This document shows, in pieces, positions 36,443-45,310 of a DNA stretch of 49,023 nucleotides. Every line of letters begins with the position of its first letter. Position 1 is the stretch's first letter. Source of the DNA: Chitinophagaceae bacterium (GTDB lineage: Bacteria > Bacteroidota > Bacteroidia > Chitinophagales > Chitinophagaceae); NCBI GenBank assembly GCA_023957755.1, contig JAMLGT010000021.1, positions 1-49,023 of the forward strand, in the 5' to 3' direction. Both the position numbers and the translations under genes were made by a program. The notes under the pieces are model-generated. The model had not been told where the DNA came from, searched no databases, and saw only the letters and a list, made by a program, of their open reading frames with translations.

Positions 36443-38866
36443 CTATTCCACAATTTTTTCAAAGTGAAGTAACCTGCCATCGGCCGATACCCCTTCTGCA
36501 ATTATTCTGAATCTGCGGGTTCGGTCATTATTGAAAAACGAAATTTGAATTTCAGGATTCGATGGAGATACAGCATATCCGGACACCCAGTTCAGTGTAA
36601 TTCTCTGGTCTGGCCTCTCTATTCTCTGATTATGAGTATAGTCAGGATTATAAAATTCTTTAATTATCGTGTAACCATAATATTCAGCGACGGATGTGCC
36701 ATTAGATACACTTCCGGGATTCAGGTCGCTCCCCTTCTTCAGGTAAACAGCTAATGCAGTGCCTCCACCGGCTACCATAGGTGAAAACGGAATAAGTTTC
36801 ACCATCGCAATTTGGTTCAGTGGGATGGTTTCCAGCATGAGTGTATTGGATGGCATTTCATCCAGAAATACAGTCACATTGCTATTATCCTCTACTGCAC
36901 CTGTAGGATCGTCCTGAGGCTCTCCATCAGTATAGTATCGGAGATTACCCCCCCTGTAGTTGAGTCTGTAGCTACCCGGGCCACCGGAAATGCGCAATCC
37001 CGGAATTCGTTCCTGTAAATATTGGAAGATGTTGCCGGATGGACTTTCTTTTCGGATATCCAACACCCTGTTGAAGAAGTTCCCTTTAAACATACCTGTA
37101 GCATAATCATCATCCAGCTTTTCCAGGGTTGTACGATACTTGCCTTTAATGGTTATTTCAGGTAAAAGGTCTTTATCATTTATACCTATCCCGCTCCGTT
37201 GAAACCATTGTAGCGGAGTGCGATTGACAGCACCCGCTCCGGGCCATAATTGCATTAATGGTGGGTAAGGGCCTCCAAAGATGTCTCCCTTGTCAAACCT
37301 TGCTTTAATTGTCTGGCTCTTATTCCCTTTTATGTCGGAGAACAGAAAAAAATTCTTATCAAAAAAGATAAGGGAATCTACACTAAACTTCCCGTCTGCA
37401 CTCGTCCTGATGAGAAGTGAGTTCCTGCCCAATCTGAGCGAATCGCGGGTCATAAACAATAACAGATCCTTGTCTGCAAAGTTTTTTTTCTCATTTCCCG
37501 AAGTAATCTTTCCACTAAGTGTAATATAACCAGGGTCATTAAACGTAACAGTCGAATGTTTTTTACTTGATAATTCCTTCCATTTGAATCTTGTCCATCC
37601 ATTCGTCATCATCACCAAATCCAGATATCGGCCTGCATCCTTATTTTGAGAATCAAAATAAAATGAAGGATTATAGATATACCCGGACAGATCGCTTCCC
37701 AACATAAACCACGACCAAATATTACCCGTGTAAGGCAAAGGGTAATCCATATCCGCATCCGTTACCGATACAGAAAAATCGCCGATAAGGCTATCCCCGA
37801 AAGACAGGCGGAAATGATTGTATCCTCTGTTGCCAGTATTCAGTGTATCAGTCTGCAACCTTCCTTCCAATGCGTATTCTTTGTTATCAATAAAAGTAAG
37901 GCGCTCGGCAAGTGGCATATTATCCCTGTTAAATACTGTCAGGTGAAGGATTCCTGAATACAACTCACCGGTTTTTATCGTCCCTCTGAACTCTCTGCCG
38001 TTTTCCAGATTCAGGTTCTGTCTGAAGACTATCCTGCCTTGCATTTGTCCGATGAGTAAAGCAGGTTTTCTTTCCTCGCTGACAGCAGTTGAAAAGACCC
38101 TGAATCTCTTTCCTCCATCTGCTTCAGTGACTTCAATACCTGTACCTTCATCCGCGGTCTCCGGTAAGGGATACCTGCCAGATTGGCCATCGATAATAGC
38201 ATAATATAGTTCTCCTGAATTGGGTATGATGTTAAATACTCCCATCCCATCGTGAATAGATTGAATTGACGTCACAGTATCTCCAATGCTGTTTTTTATA
38301 TAGCCTTTCACCTCTTTTGGAAACCCCATCTGGTCAGTAGCCTTGAAAGCAACCTTATTTTCCGTGCCTGCCAATAAGTTTCCCCCTTCAGGAAAGAATC
38401 TCAGGCTTCCTGCCTGTACTGTATTAGAGGCACTCCTTTCTCCTTTTCCTACCACATTAATAATCTTTCGGAAGGTAAAAAGAGGTTGATTCATCATCAA
38501 CGGAGCATACGCCCGTAGCAGATAAGACCCACTCCCCAGAGAATCAGGCAATATCAACTGCCCGGTAGCCAGTGAATAATAGACCGGGAAAACATTCGTG
38601 ATTAGGACGCCTTTCTCAGGGTCTGTAAGTTCAATGAAGAGGGTTGTATTGGCAATAGAAGGTTCAAACATGGACATAAAGTAGCCCTTTGCCCAGATTG
38701 TGTCTCCCGCGAAATAGGTGTCCCTGTCTGTCTGAACATACAGTTTTTGAATAGAAGTTATTTCTGACCAATGATTCAATAAAGAATCCACTGATCTATT
38801 TTGAGAATGTCCGACAAAAAACAGGAAGCAAAGTAATACCCCCCAAATGCCCTTCTTTGGTTTCAA
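36443..38866 (-). CDS. Secreted protein with MG2-like and TonB-plug-like regions
   Basis: 807 residues with signal peptide (about 1-21, ...FFVGHSQ). The N-terminal part (about 40-135) resembles the macroglobulin MG2 domain (KLYVQTDRDTYFAGDTIWAKGYF, GSYLLRAYAPLM). Several beta-rich domains follow. Near residues 600-720 is a plug-like region (NIFQYLQERIPGLRISGG, YYTDGEP, VFLDEMPSNTLMLETIPLNQIAMVKLI, GGGTALAVYLKKGS), reminiscent of TonB-receptor plugs, but no barrel follows. This arrangement occurs in Bacteroidota proteins of unknown function; a role in outer-membrane transport or binding is only a guess. It stands alone on the minus strand. The 338-nt region upstream (38867-39204) is AT-rich and shows no full promoter match on either strand. 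Confidence 0.72.
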   Translation of the reverse strand: MKPKKGIWGVLLCFLFFVGHSQNRSVDSLLNHWSEITSIQKLYVQTDRDTYFAGDTIWAKGYFMSMFEPSIANTTLFIELTDPEKGVLITNVFPVYYSLATGQLILPDSLGSGSYLLRAYAPLMMNQPLFTFRKIINVVGKGERSASNTVQAGSLRFFPEGGNLLAGTENKVAFKATDQMGFPKEVKGYIKNSIGDTVTSIQSIHDGMGVFNIIPNSGELYYAIIDGQSGRYPLPETADEGTGIEVTEADGGKRFRVFSTAVSEERKPALLIGQMQGRIVFRQNLNLENGREFRGTIKTGELYSGILHLTVFNRDNMPLAERLTFIDNKEYALEGRLQTDTLNTGNRGYNHFRLSFGDSLIGDFSVSVTDADMDYPLPYTGNIWSWFMLGSDLSGYIYNPSFYFDSQNKDAGRYLDLVMMTNGWTRFKWKELSSKKHSTVTFNDPGYITLSGKITSGNEKKNFADKDLLLFMTRDSLRLGRNSLLIRTSADGKFSVDSLIFFDKNFFLFSDIKGNKSQTIKARFDKGDIFGGPYPPLMQLWPGAGAVNRTPLQWFQRSGIGINDKDLLPEITIKGKYRTTLEKLDDDYATGMFKGNFFNRVLDIRKESPSGNIFQYLQERIPGLRISGGPGSYRLNYRGGNLRYYTDGEPQDDPTGAVEDNSNVTVFLDEMPSNTLMLETIPLNQIAMVKLIPFSPMVAGGGTALAVYLKKGSDLNPGSVSNGTSVAEYYGYTIIKEFYNPDYTHNQRIERPDQRITLNWVSGYAVSPSNPEIQISFFNNDRTRRFRIIAEGVSADGRLLHFEKIVE

Positions 38867-39204
38867 AGTGTTTTGGTTTTTGAATGCAATTTAATTATCT
38901 GTATTCTGGCTTTGCAGATTAATGAATAATTATTTAATCAGCTTATAATTCGAAGGCTGACTCTTTATCAATACGCTTATTAATCAAGAGTTTATATGAA
39001 ATGTCAGAAGCGAGAATGATTGAAATGAGTACATAGTAAAATTACTACCGGAGAAATTCAGGGAAAATACAACAATTACCCCTTTGTGAGCGTTATCTGA
39101 GTTGGAGAAGACTGGCCTGTGGAAAATCGACCGGAAAAGGATTTTTTAGAAACGATAAATCCCGGCAGATATGGCTGTATGAATAATCTAAATCTAATGC
39201 CTCT

Positions 39205-42200
39205 ATGAAAAAAATTTACTCAGTTTACCATAGCCTGCTTTGCCTGCCGATACTCGTTTGTATTTCATTGTTTAGTATAGAAGTTTCTGGGCAATGCGGA
39301 TTCAAGCCGGGTTTAGGATGTCCCGGTACAGATTACTCCAATTACGGATACAACTCCACCTCAAACGCTTCGACTCTGGAGTATGACAACTTCACATCTG
39401 CTTTCCATGCTACTATGATCAGGAATAGCAATGGCAAAGTGCAGATTTGGGGAGAGCAAACTGCTTCAGACGGTAGCTCCCCATTACTTTTCCCTACTGA
39501 AGTGAATAGCACCAATTTCCCGGGACTTACCGGAACGCCCATCAAGTATGCCATCACCAGCGAAGGGGCAAAGCATCAAACCATTCTGCTTACCACAGAC
39601 GGGTTATTTGTGTGGGGAGTAACCAATATTGCCATTTCTTCTTCGATTAAAAGCACGCCTCAGTTTGGAAAGATATCAGTAAATGGCAAGGCGGATGGAT
39701 TACCGGCCGGTGTGTCACCGTCTCAGGTGAAAATGCTATTCGGAACCAGTAGGCTTATTGCTTTGGTTACCTGTGATGGAGCAGCATACGTGCTTTCCAG
39801 GCAATATGCCAATAATCAGGGAGATGGGCTTTCTCTACATGATACACAATGGGCAAGAGTAAAAATAAATGCAACTACTACACTTGATAATGTGGTGGCT
39901 ATCAGAGGAAGCATCACCACACTGATGGCATTGACATCTGACAATAAGGTATATACGTGGGGCGAAAAGACTTTACTGGGTACTGAAAATTCGTACAATG
40001 TGCAATCCCGACCCTACGCGACCGAAATGTCGCTGCCAGAAACCAGCCCCATTAAGATGATTGGTTTGACCTCCTGGGACAAGTACCATGAAAGTAATAA
40101 ATCAACGGCTAATGACCCTACTTATTATATCCTCTATACAAATGGCAAATTGTATGGAATGGGCAATAATGAACTGTATCAACTGGGGGACTTTTCAACC
40201 CAAAACACACCCTACAAACCATCTGGAAAGTATTCAGTTCTGAAAACATGGGTTCAGCCTTATTATCCTAATCCCTCTAATCCTTCCACGAAGGGATCAC
40301 TCATGGAAGATGTAAGATGGATGTCGCCAAAAGAGCACGACTCGCGTTGGCCCGCCATAAACATTTTAAACAATGATGGCAGGCTCTGGAACTGGGGTTC
40401 AAATGCAGGTTCCATGATAGGGCGAACCGCCATAGGACAAGATAAAAATCTAAAAACTGCCTTCAATCCCGGCCAGCCTTTGGCCAACGGAGATTTTGAC
40501 CCATTGACCTCAAAGGTAATTACTGTGCAGACCGGGGGGCACACCACCATGATTATCCAGGAATGTCAGGAAAACTTTGGATATGTGGGACATGCGATTC
40601 ATGGTAGCACGGCAGCAGGAATCGATGGAGACACCTATTATCCAAAGTTTATCTTCAATACAGCCACAATCACCGTGTGTGGAACCAATATAGTACCGGA
40701 GATCAGCTTTGAAGTAGAGCCTGTAAAATCAGATGAAGATGGGGATATTGTATGTAAATCTCAGGTATTGCTACTCAAAGGCACACCAGAGGGAGGCACC
40801 TTTACGGTGGTCAGCGGCCCTGGAATAATCACTAATGGGAATAAACTAACTATAACCGGCACTAACTCATCAGGAACCGTCACTGTACGCTATACACTCG
40901 CCACATCGTATTGCTCTATCCTATCCGTCGAAAAGGAAATACCTTATGCCGATTGTCCCATACGAACTATAAGTGGTTCAGTATGGATCGATGCAGATCA
41001 CGATGCTATAAAAGATCCGGGGGAACTGGGTACGAATGCCTCGGCACCCGGACATAGTGGTGTATGGGCTAATCTGCTTGACAATACCGGAACAGTAATA
41101 GCTTCAGTAGCAGTGGCAACCACCGGTAATTTTTCATTCGGTGTTCAGACTAAAGGAACCTATTCCGTCAGGATAACCAACGTACAAATCGGTACGGGTA
41201 ATACAATACCTGAATCTGCCCGCCCATTGCCTTCAATATGGAGATATACCGGTCATAACTTTATGGGGCCATGCGTGGTACCTGCATGTGTGGATCCTGA
41301 TATTATAACCAACATTGTGGTAGGAAATTCCAATGTAAGCCATATCGACTTCGGGATAACGGCTGCATATATGATTTCAGGTACCGTGTATCACGATGCG
41401 AACGGACTAAACGATATTGTTCCGGCAGTGAACGGTATTCCCGTTTATACACCAGGTGCAGGTTATCAGGCATCCGGCCAGCCACAACTCTATGTTGTAA
41501 TCGTAGGTACGGATGGTAAAGTTGTGGACTACACTACAGTAAAGTCTGATGGCACTTACAGTTTTGACCTGCCCACTCCTATTGCAATGACACTATTTCT
41601 GACCATCAATCTGCCGACAAAAGGAACCGTTCCGCTACCTCCCTCTCTCGCAAACAGTTGGCAATTTGTAGGTGAAAATTTCGGAGTCAATAATGCCTCC
41701 GGAACAGGTGTAAATGATGGAAAGGGCACAGGAAACAATGCACCTTCTACCCGATACGATGGGAAACTGGCTGCATCGTTCCCTACAGGCGTCACCACTA
41801 TATCTCAACTTGACTTCGGAATTGAATTACCTCCTGTTGCCGACCCCAAGGAATATCTCACCACGAATGATGATTTTAGTGCCGGTAGTCCCAGCGGCTA
41901 TCCTGCTGTATCAGGATTCAAATACATTTTGATGTCGTCTTCCAAACTTGTTGATAATTATAGTACAAATGGCTCTCTGTCAGGTACAGACTATGAAGAC
42001 TGTACCATTCATGGTTCATGCAATGGTAACCCCGGTGGTACCATATCAACCTTTACAGTTACCAGCCTAAAGAGTAACACGAAACTGTACTACAACTTCG
42101 GCGGATCGATCGGGGTAAAGGAGGTCACGGCAGGAACTGTAATAGAAAATTACGATATAAACAAGATGGTAATTTATGGGGAAATCGGTCAGGGAGTTAC

Positions 42201-42831
42201 AGGATACGAACTACAGTTTAATTACACAATAACAGACGCAGCAGGACTGATAAGTCCCATTGTCCCCTATATTATCCGGACCACCACCATACTGCCAATT
42301 GAATTTATCACATTCGAAGTCTCCAAAAGAGAAGTAGAATCTGACCTCCACTGGGTAACTACCACTGGTAACGAAAGTATTGGTTTCATCATTGAACATA
42401 GTCGTGAAGGCGTGAAATGGGATAGTATTGGATTTATCAAAAGCAAGGTGCAGGGAACCGGAAACTCCACCTCATACAGTTATAGGTTTTCGCATACAAA
42501 GCCTTCCCTGGGATCTAATCTATACAGGATAAGGCAGATGAATCGTGACGGATCAAGCAAGTATAGCGCTATCCGTGTGGTGAATTTTGAATATGGCGAT
42601 CGAATTGTCATCCATCCTAATCCGATTACTGACAGGATAAATATTAAAGGCTTATCAGGTAATGAGACAATTGTGATTTATAATAATATCGGCAAGACGA
42701 TTTATAAACAGACTATCACTTCCAAAGAGGTAATTCTGCCGGCAGACCATCTTCAGACAGGTATCTATAACATCCAGGTGATTAATACGGATGGCACCAG
42801 TGTTTCCTTTAAGGTTATAAAGAATCTCTAG
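39205..42831 (+). CDS. Large T9SS-sorted protein with RCC1-like and SdrB-like domains
   Basis: 1208 residues. Signal peptide about 1-29 (...SIEVSGQ). Residues about 60-450 form RCC1-like beta-propeller repeats with recurring G-x-V/L-x-x-WG patterns (GKVQIWGE, DGLFVWGV, NKVYTWGE, GKLYGMGNN, GRLWNWGSN). Two SdrD B-like (Cna B-type) modules start about residue 590 (SGSVWIDADHD) and 725 (SGTVYHDANG), each ending with a DFGI motif. The C-terminal part has a linker and fibronectin-like segment and a T9SS type A sorting domain from HPNPITDRINI (about 1137) to FKVIKNL. It is predicted to be surface-exposed or released; an adhesin-like role is inferred from the architecture. Monocistronic with a strong terminator. 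Confidence 0.87.
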   Translation: MKKIYSVYHSLLCLPILVCISLFSIEVSGQCGFKPGLGCPGTDYSNYGYNSTSNASTLEYDNFTSAFHATMIRNSNGKVQIWGEQTASDGSSPLLFPTEVNSTNFPGLTGTPIKYAITSEGAKHQTILLTTDGLFVWGVTNIAISSSIKSTPQFGKISVNGKADGLPAGVSPSQVKMLFGTSRLIALVTCDGAAYVLSRQYANNQGDGLSLHDTQWARVKINATTTLDNVVAIRGSITTLMALTSDNKVYTWGEKTLLGTENSYNVQSRPYATEMSLPETSPIKMIGLTSWDKYHESNKSTANDPTYYILYTNGKLYGMGNNELYQLGDFSTQNTPYKPSGKYSVLKTWVQPYYPNPSNPSTKGSLMEDVRWMSPKEHDSRWPAINILNNDGRLWNWGSNAGSMIGRTAIGQDKNLKTAFNPGQPLANGDFDPLTSKVITVQTGGHTTMIIQECQENFGYVGHAIHGSTAAGIDGDTYYPKFIFNTATITVCGTNIVPEISFEVEPVKSDEDGDIVCKSQVLLLKGTPEGGTFTVVSGPGIITNGNKLTITGTNSSGTVTVRYTLATSYCSILSVEKEIPYADCPIRTISGSVWIDADHDAIKDPGELGTNASAPGHSGVWANLLDNTGTVIASVAVATTGNFSFGVQTKGTYSVRITNVQIGTGNTIPESARPLPSIWRYTGHNFMGPCVVPACVDPDIITNIVVGNSNVSHIDFGITAAYMISGTVYHDANGLNDIVPAVNGIPVYTPGAGYQASGQPQLYVVIVGTDGKVVDYTTVKSDGTYSFDLPTPIAMTLFLTINLPTKGTVPLPPSLANSWQFVGENFGVNNASGTGVNDGKGTGNNAPSTRYDGKLAASFPTGVTTISQLDFGIELPPVADPKEYLTTNDDFSAGSPSGYPAVSGFKYILMSSSKLVDNYSTNGSLSGTDYEDCTIHGSCNGNPGGTISTFTVTSLKSNTKLYYNFGGSIGVKEVTAGTVIENYDINKMVIYGEIGQGVTGYELQFNYTITDAAGLISPIVPYIIRTTTILPIEFITFEVSKREVESDLHWVTTTGNESIGFIIEHSREGVKWDSIGFIKSKVQGTGNSTSYSYRFSHTKPSLGSNLYRIRQMNRDGSSKYSAIRVVNFEYGDRIVIHPNPITDRINIKGLSGNETIVIYNNIGKTIYKQTITSKEVILPADHLQTGIYNIQVINTDGTSVSFKVIKNL

Positions 42832-42862
42832 GAGCCAAATCTTCAATCAGCAAAAACTTCCT

Positions 42863-42905
42863 AATCCTGACCGTTAATAATTAATCCGGTCAGGATTTCT
42901 TTTTT
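42863..42905 (+). terminator. Rho-independent terminator after the RCC1/SdrB-like gene
   Basis: Stem AATCCTGACCG (42863-42873) / CGGTCAGGATT (42887-42897), followed by TCTTTTTT. The remaining intergenic sequence to 43166 shows no full promoter box; GTCCTTTG near 43018-43025 is a one-mismatch candidate. Confidence 0.88.
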
Positions 42906-43166
42906 CACCACCTGATTACGAAAAAATATATTTCAGGCACACTTTTCTATTGTCAACCGTCAATTGTGACCCTGGAAATAATTTCCCAATTTCAAAAGTG
43001 CCTGTATAAGTGTTGAGCGTCCTTTGCATAGATTTTTATTAAAAGGTTCAAATTCAACAGTATGAACGGTAATATAGAAACCACAAACCGAATGAAAAAA
43101 GGCCTGTAGGGAGGATGGAAAATTAGAATTTTCTCCGGTTGCCGCTGTTGATAAAATGGTTAAGGA

Positions 43167-44540
43167 ATGATGAAAAGAATAGGTAGCATTATAGCATGGA
43201 TGATGTTTGTATGGATAATAATTTTTCCGCAGCACGCAATCGGCCAAACTGCGGATCCGGGAAGTGTGCAGACAGTGATCCATCTTCTAAGCTATGTTTC
43301 CATGGACTATGCAATGGCTGTTGAAAATGGAAATGTTATAGATAAGCAGGAGTATGAAGAGCAGGTTGAATTTGCCCGGCAGGCATACGAATTGGTGAAT
43401 GAAGGGCAGTTTCTTGGTGAGAATAAGAATAAAGTATTAGATCAACTCACCACGCTCAGGAATCTTATCAATAAGAAAAGTACTTCTGTTGAAATCAGCC
43501 GAATTGCAGATGCAATAAAGCACGACATAATCAGGATAACCGGTGTAGCCACTGCTCCTAAGACATGGCCTGACATAAGGAATGGGCAATCACTATATAT
43601 AGCCAATTGCTTGACTTGTCATGGTGAAAAAGGAGACGGCAATGGGCCCCTTGCAGGTGAACTGGAACCTGCACCCACAAACTTTCTTGGAGCAGAGTTG
43701 TGGAATAAGTTTTCACCCTATCAGGGTTTTAATACTATAAAGCTTGGAGTACAGGGCACCAGTATGAGAGGATTTCCGGAACTGACTGATCAGGAAGTGT
43801 GGGATTTGGCATTTTATATAAAGTCGCTACCTTATCAAGGCCAACTAAAGGATAGTCTGGCATTACGACAGGAGTTCAACCAGATTAATCCACAGATAAG
43901 CCTGAACGAACTGGCTACCCTCTCAGACAAGACGCTGATGGACACCCTTAGTACAAGATTTAAAAATGCACGCCAGAAACTGGTAGCAGTAAGGCTTTTG
44001 GCCCCGGAAGGCAATAATATCAACGCAAGCCTTACCATCTCAACCACCAATCTGAAGGAAGCACTTGCAGCATACACAGCCGGGAACAAGACACTGGCGA
44101 GAACAAAAGCGCTTAATGCCTATCTGGAAGGAATTGAGCCTGTAGAAGCCAGATTGCGTACGCTGAACTCAAAATTTGTACTGGATCTGGAAGGGCAGAT
44201 GTTGAACGTAAGACAAGCCATTGAGAAAGATAAAGGCCAGAAAGTGGTAGAAGAAGAAGTGCAGCAGGCAGTGGCAATGATTTCAGAGGCAAATGAAATT
44301 CTCAAAGGGCAGAAAATGAATTACTGGCTGACGTTTATACTTGCCACTTCCATAATGCTCAGAGAAGGGCTTGAAGCATTTCTGGTACTGGCAGTCGTGC
44401 TGGCACTTATTAAATCATCAGGCATCAGAAAAGCAATACCCTGGTTACATGGCGGTTGGATGACCGCTGTTTTAATGGGTGGTATCGGATGGTTTCTTTC
44501 TGATTATATCATCCAGTTCGGGGGAAAAACAGGGAAATAA
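43167..44540 (+). CDS. Cytochrome c / FTR1 iron permease, upstream frame
   Basis: 457 residues. Signal peptide about 1-26, an alpha-helical N-terminal region, a class I cytochrome c domain with C148-x2-C151-H152 (NCLTCHGEKG) and a likely axial Met in SMRGFPEL (about 200). A helical stretch follows, then the first FTR1 membrane helix with R399-E-G-L-E403 (LREGLEAFLVLAVVLAL) and a second helix. The frame stops at 44540, right after IQFGGKTGK. The remaining FTR1 helices are encoded in the -1 frame by the next ORF (start 44540, TAATG overlap). Together they give the usual length of one cytochrome c-FTR1 permease, which imports iron across the inner membrane. Either a frameshift mutation, a sequencing error or programmed -1 frameshifting at 44522-44528 explains the split. 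Confidence 0.88.
   Translation: MMKRIGSIIAWMMFVWIIIFPQHAIGQTADPGSVQTVIHLLSYVSMDYAMAVENGNVIDKQEYEEQVEFARQAYELVNEGQFLGENKNKVLDQLTTLRNLINKKSTSVEISRIADAIKHDIIRITGVATAPKTWPDIRNGQSLYIANCLTCHGEKGDGNGPLAGELEPAPTNFLGAELWNKFSPYQGFNTIKLGVQGTSMRGFPELTDQEVWDLAFYIKSLPYQGQLKDSLALRQEFNQINPQISLNELATLSDKTLMDTLSTRFKNARQKLVAVRLLAPEGNNINASLTISTTNLKEALAAYTAGNKTLARTKALNAYLEGIEPVEARLRTLNSKFVLDLEGQMLNVRQAIEKDKGQKVVEEEVQQAVAMISEANEILKGQKMNYWLTFILATSIMLREGLEAFLVLAVVLALIKSSGIRKAIPWLHGGWMTAVLMGGIGWFLSDYIIQFGGKTGK
44522..44528 (+). promoter_or_regulatory. Candidate -1 ribosomal frameshift site G GGA AAA
   Basis: In the frame of the upstream ORF the codons read GGG GGA AAA ACA, so the heptamer 44522-44528 fits X XXY YYZ with X=G, Y=A, Z=A. 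Slipping back one base gives the reading N-R-E-I-M-E-G-L-I-S across 44528-44557. This restores a REXXE motif and joins the downstream frame before its ATG, for a 647-residue product. It is 10 nt before the zero-frame stop. I could not identify a strong downstream stem by eye. Confidence 0.5.
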
Positions 44541-45109
44541 TGGAGGGACTTATTTCGCTGATAGCCGTAGTGGTGCTGCTTCTGGCCGGATACTGGCTTC
44601 ATAGCAATTCTAATGCAAAACAGTGGAAAGCCTTTGTTGAAAATAAGGTCGGCCATTATCTGAAAAAAGAGAAGATGTTTGGCCTCGCTGCCTTCTCTTT
44701 TATGGTAGTGTTCAGAGAGGCCTTCGAAGTAATACTATTTCTCAAAGCCGTTAGTCTGGAAGCCGCAAGTACCAATCAGTCGGCCATCGGGCTCGGTGTT
44801 CTGGCAGCTTTTTTACTGATAGGCGTAATCGCATTCTTCTTTTCTAAATATTCAAGAAGAATTCCTATCAGGCAATTATTCGTCTATTCTTCATGGGTAA
44901 TTGTGTTCCTGGCTGTCATTCTGATTGGTAAAGGTATTCACGGATTGCAGGAAAGTGGATGGATATCTGTAACAGGCATTTCGTCATTCTTCAGAGTGGA
45001 TTGGCTGGGTATTTACCCCACTTTACAATCTGTTTTGGCACAAGTGGGACTGATTGCCGTAATCCTTGCGACTTATTATATAAGTAGTTTAAGGCTCAAA
45101 GCCCGGTAA
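44540..45109 (+). CDS. FTR1 iron permease, downstream frame
   Basis: 189 residues if started at the overlapping ATG, with five to six hydrophobic helices (LISLIAVVVLLLAGYWLHS; GLAAFSFMVVFREAFEVILFL; and others up to VGLIAVILATYYISSL). R59-E-A-F-E63 is an FTR1 iron-binding motif. The frame is open upstream of the ATG and there encodes K-N-R-E-I-M-E, a further REXXE motif that neither separate ORF contains in full. Translation could occur by -1 frameshift from the upstream ORF or by TAATG stop-start coupling; only the first gives the full motif. No terminator is evident after 45109, and 45110-45310 contains no gene I can support. Confidence 0.85.
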   Translation: MEGLISLIAVVVLLLAGYWLHSNSNAKQWKAFVENKVGHYLKKEKMFGLAAFSFMVVFREAFEVILFLKAVSLEAASTNQSAIGLGVLAAFLLIGVIAFFFSKYSRRIPIRQLFVYSSWVIVFLAVILIGKGIHGLQESGWISVTGISSFFRVDWLGIYPTLQSVLAQVGLIAVILATYYISSLRLKAR

Positions 45110-45310
45110 TCCTTTCATCAGACAGTTAAAATGCAGCCCTAAAATCTGATTCACAGCGACTATTGTTACGAACATATTCGTACTTTACAGAAAAAAAGTC
45201 TTTATTTTTTCCAATTGACCGTGCAAATTACCGTCTGTGTAGTTTTAAGAACTTGTTAGAAGGAACTGGAAATAATTTTACGTCCAATTCTCGCATATAC
45301 CATAAATATT

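Noticed and set aside
42960-43283. 107-residue minus-strand ORF upstream of the FTR1 gene
   Set aside because: It overlaps the FTR1 signal-peptide region, and its composition looks random; no family features.
44540-44545. TAATG stop-start coupling as sufficient explanation for the FTR1 split
   Set aside because: Kept as an alternative, but a product starting at this ATG lacks the R-E of the REIME motif, so it does not account for the coding sequence conserved upstream of the ATG.
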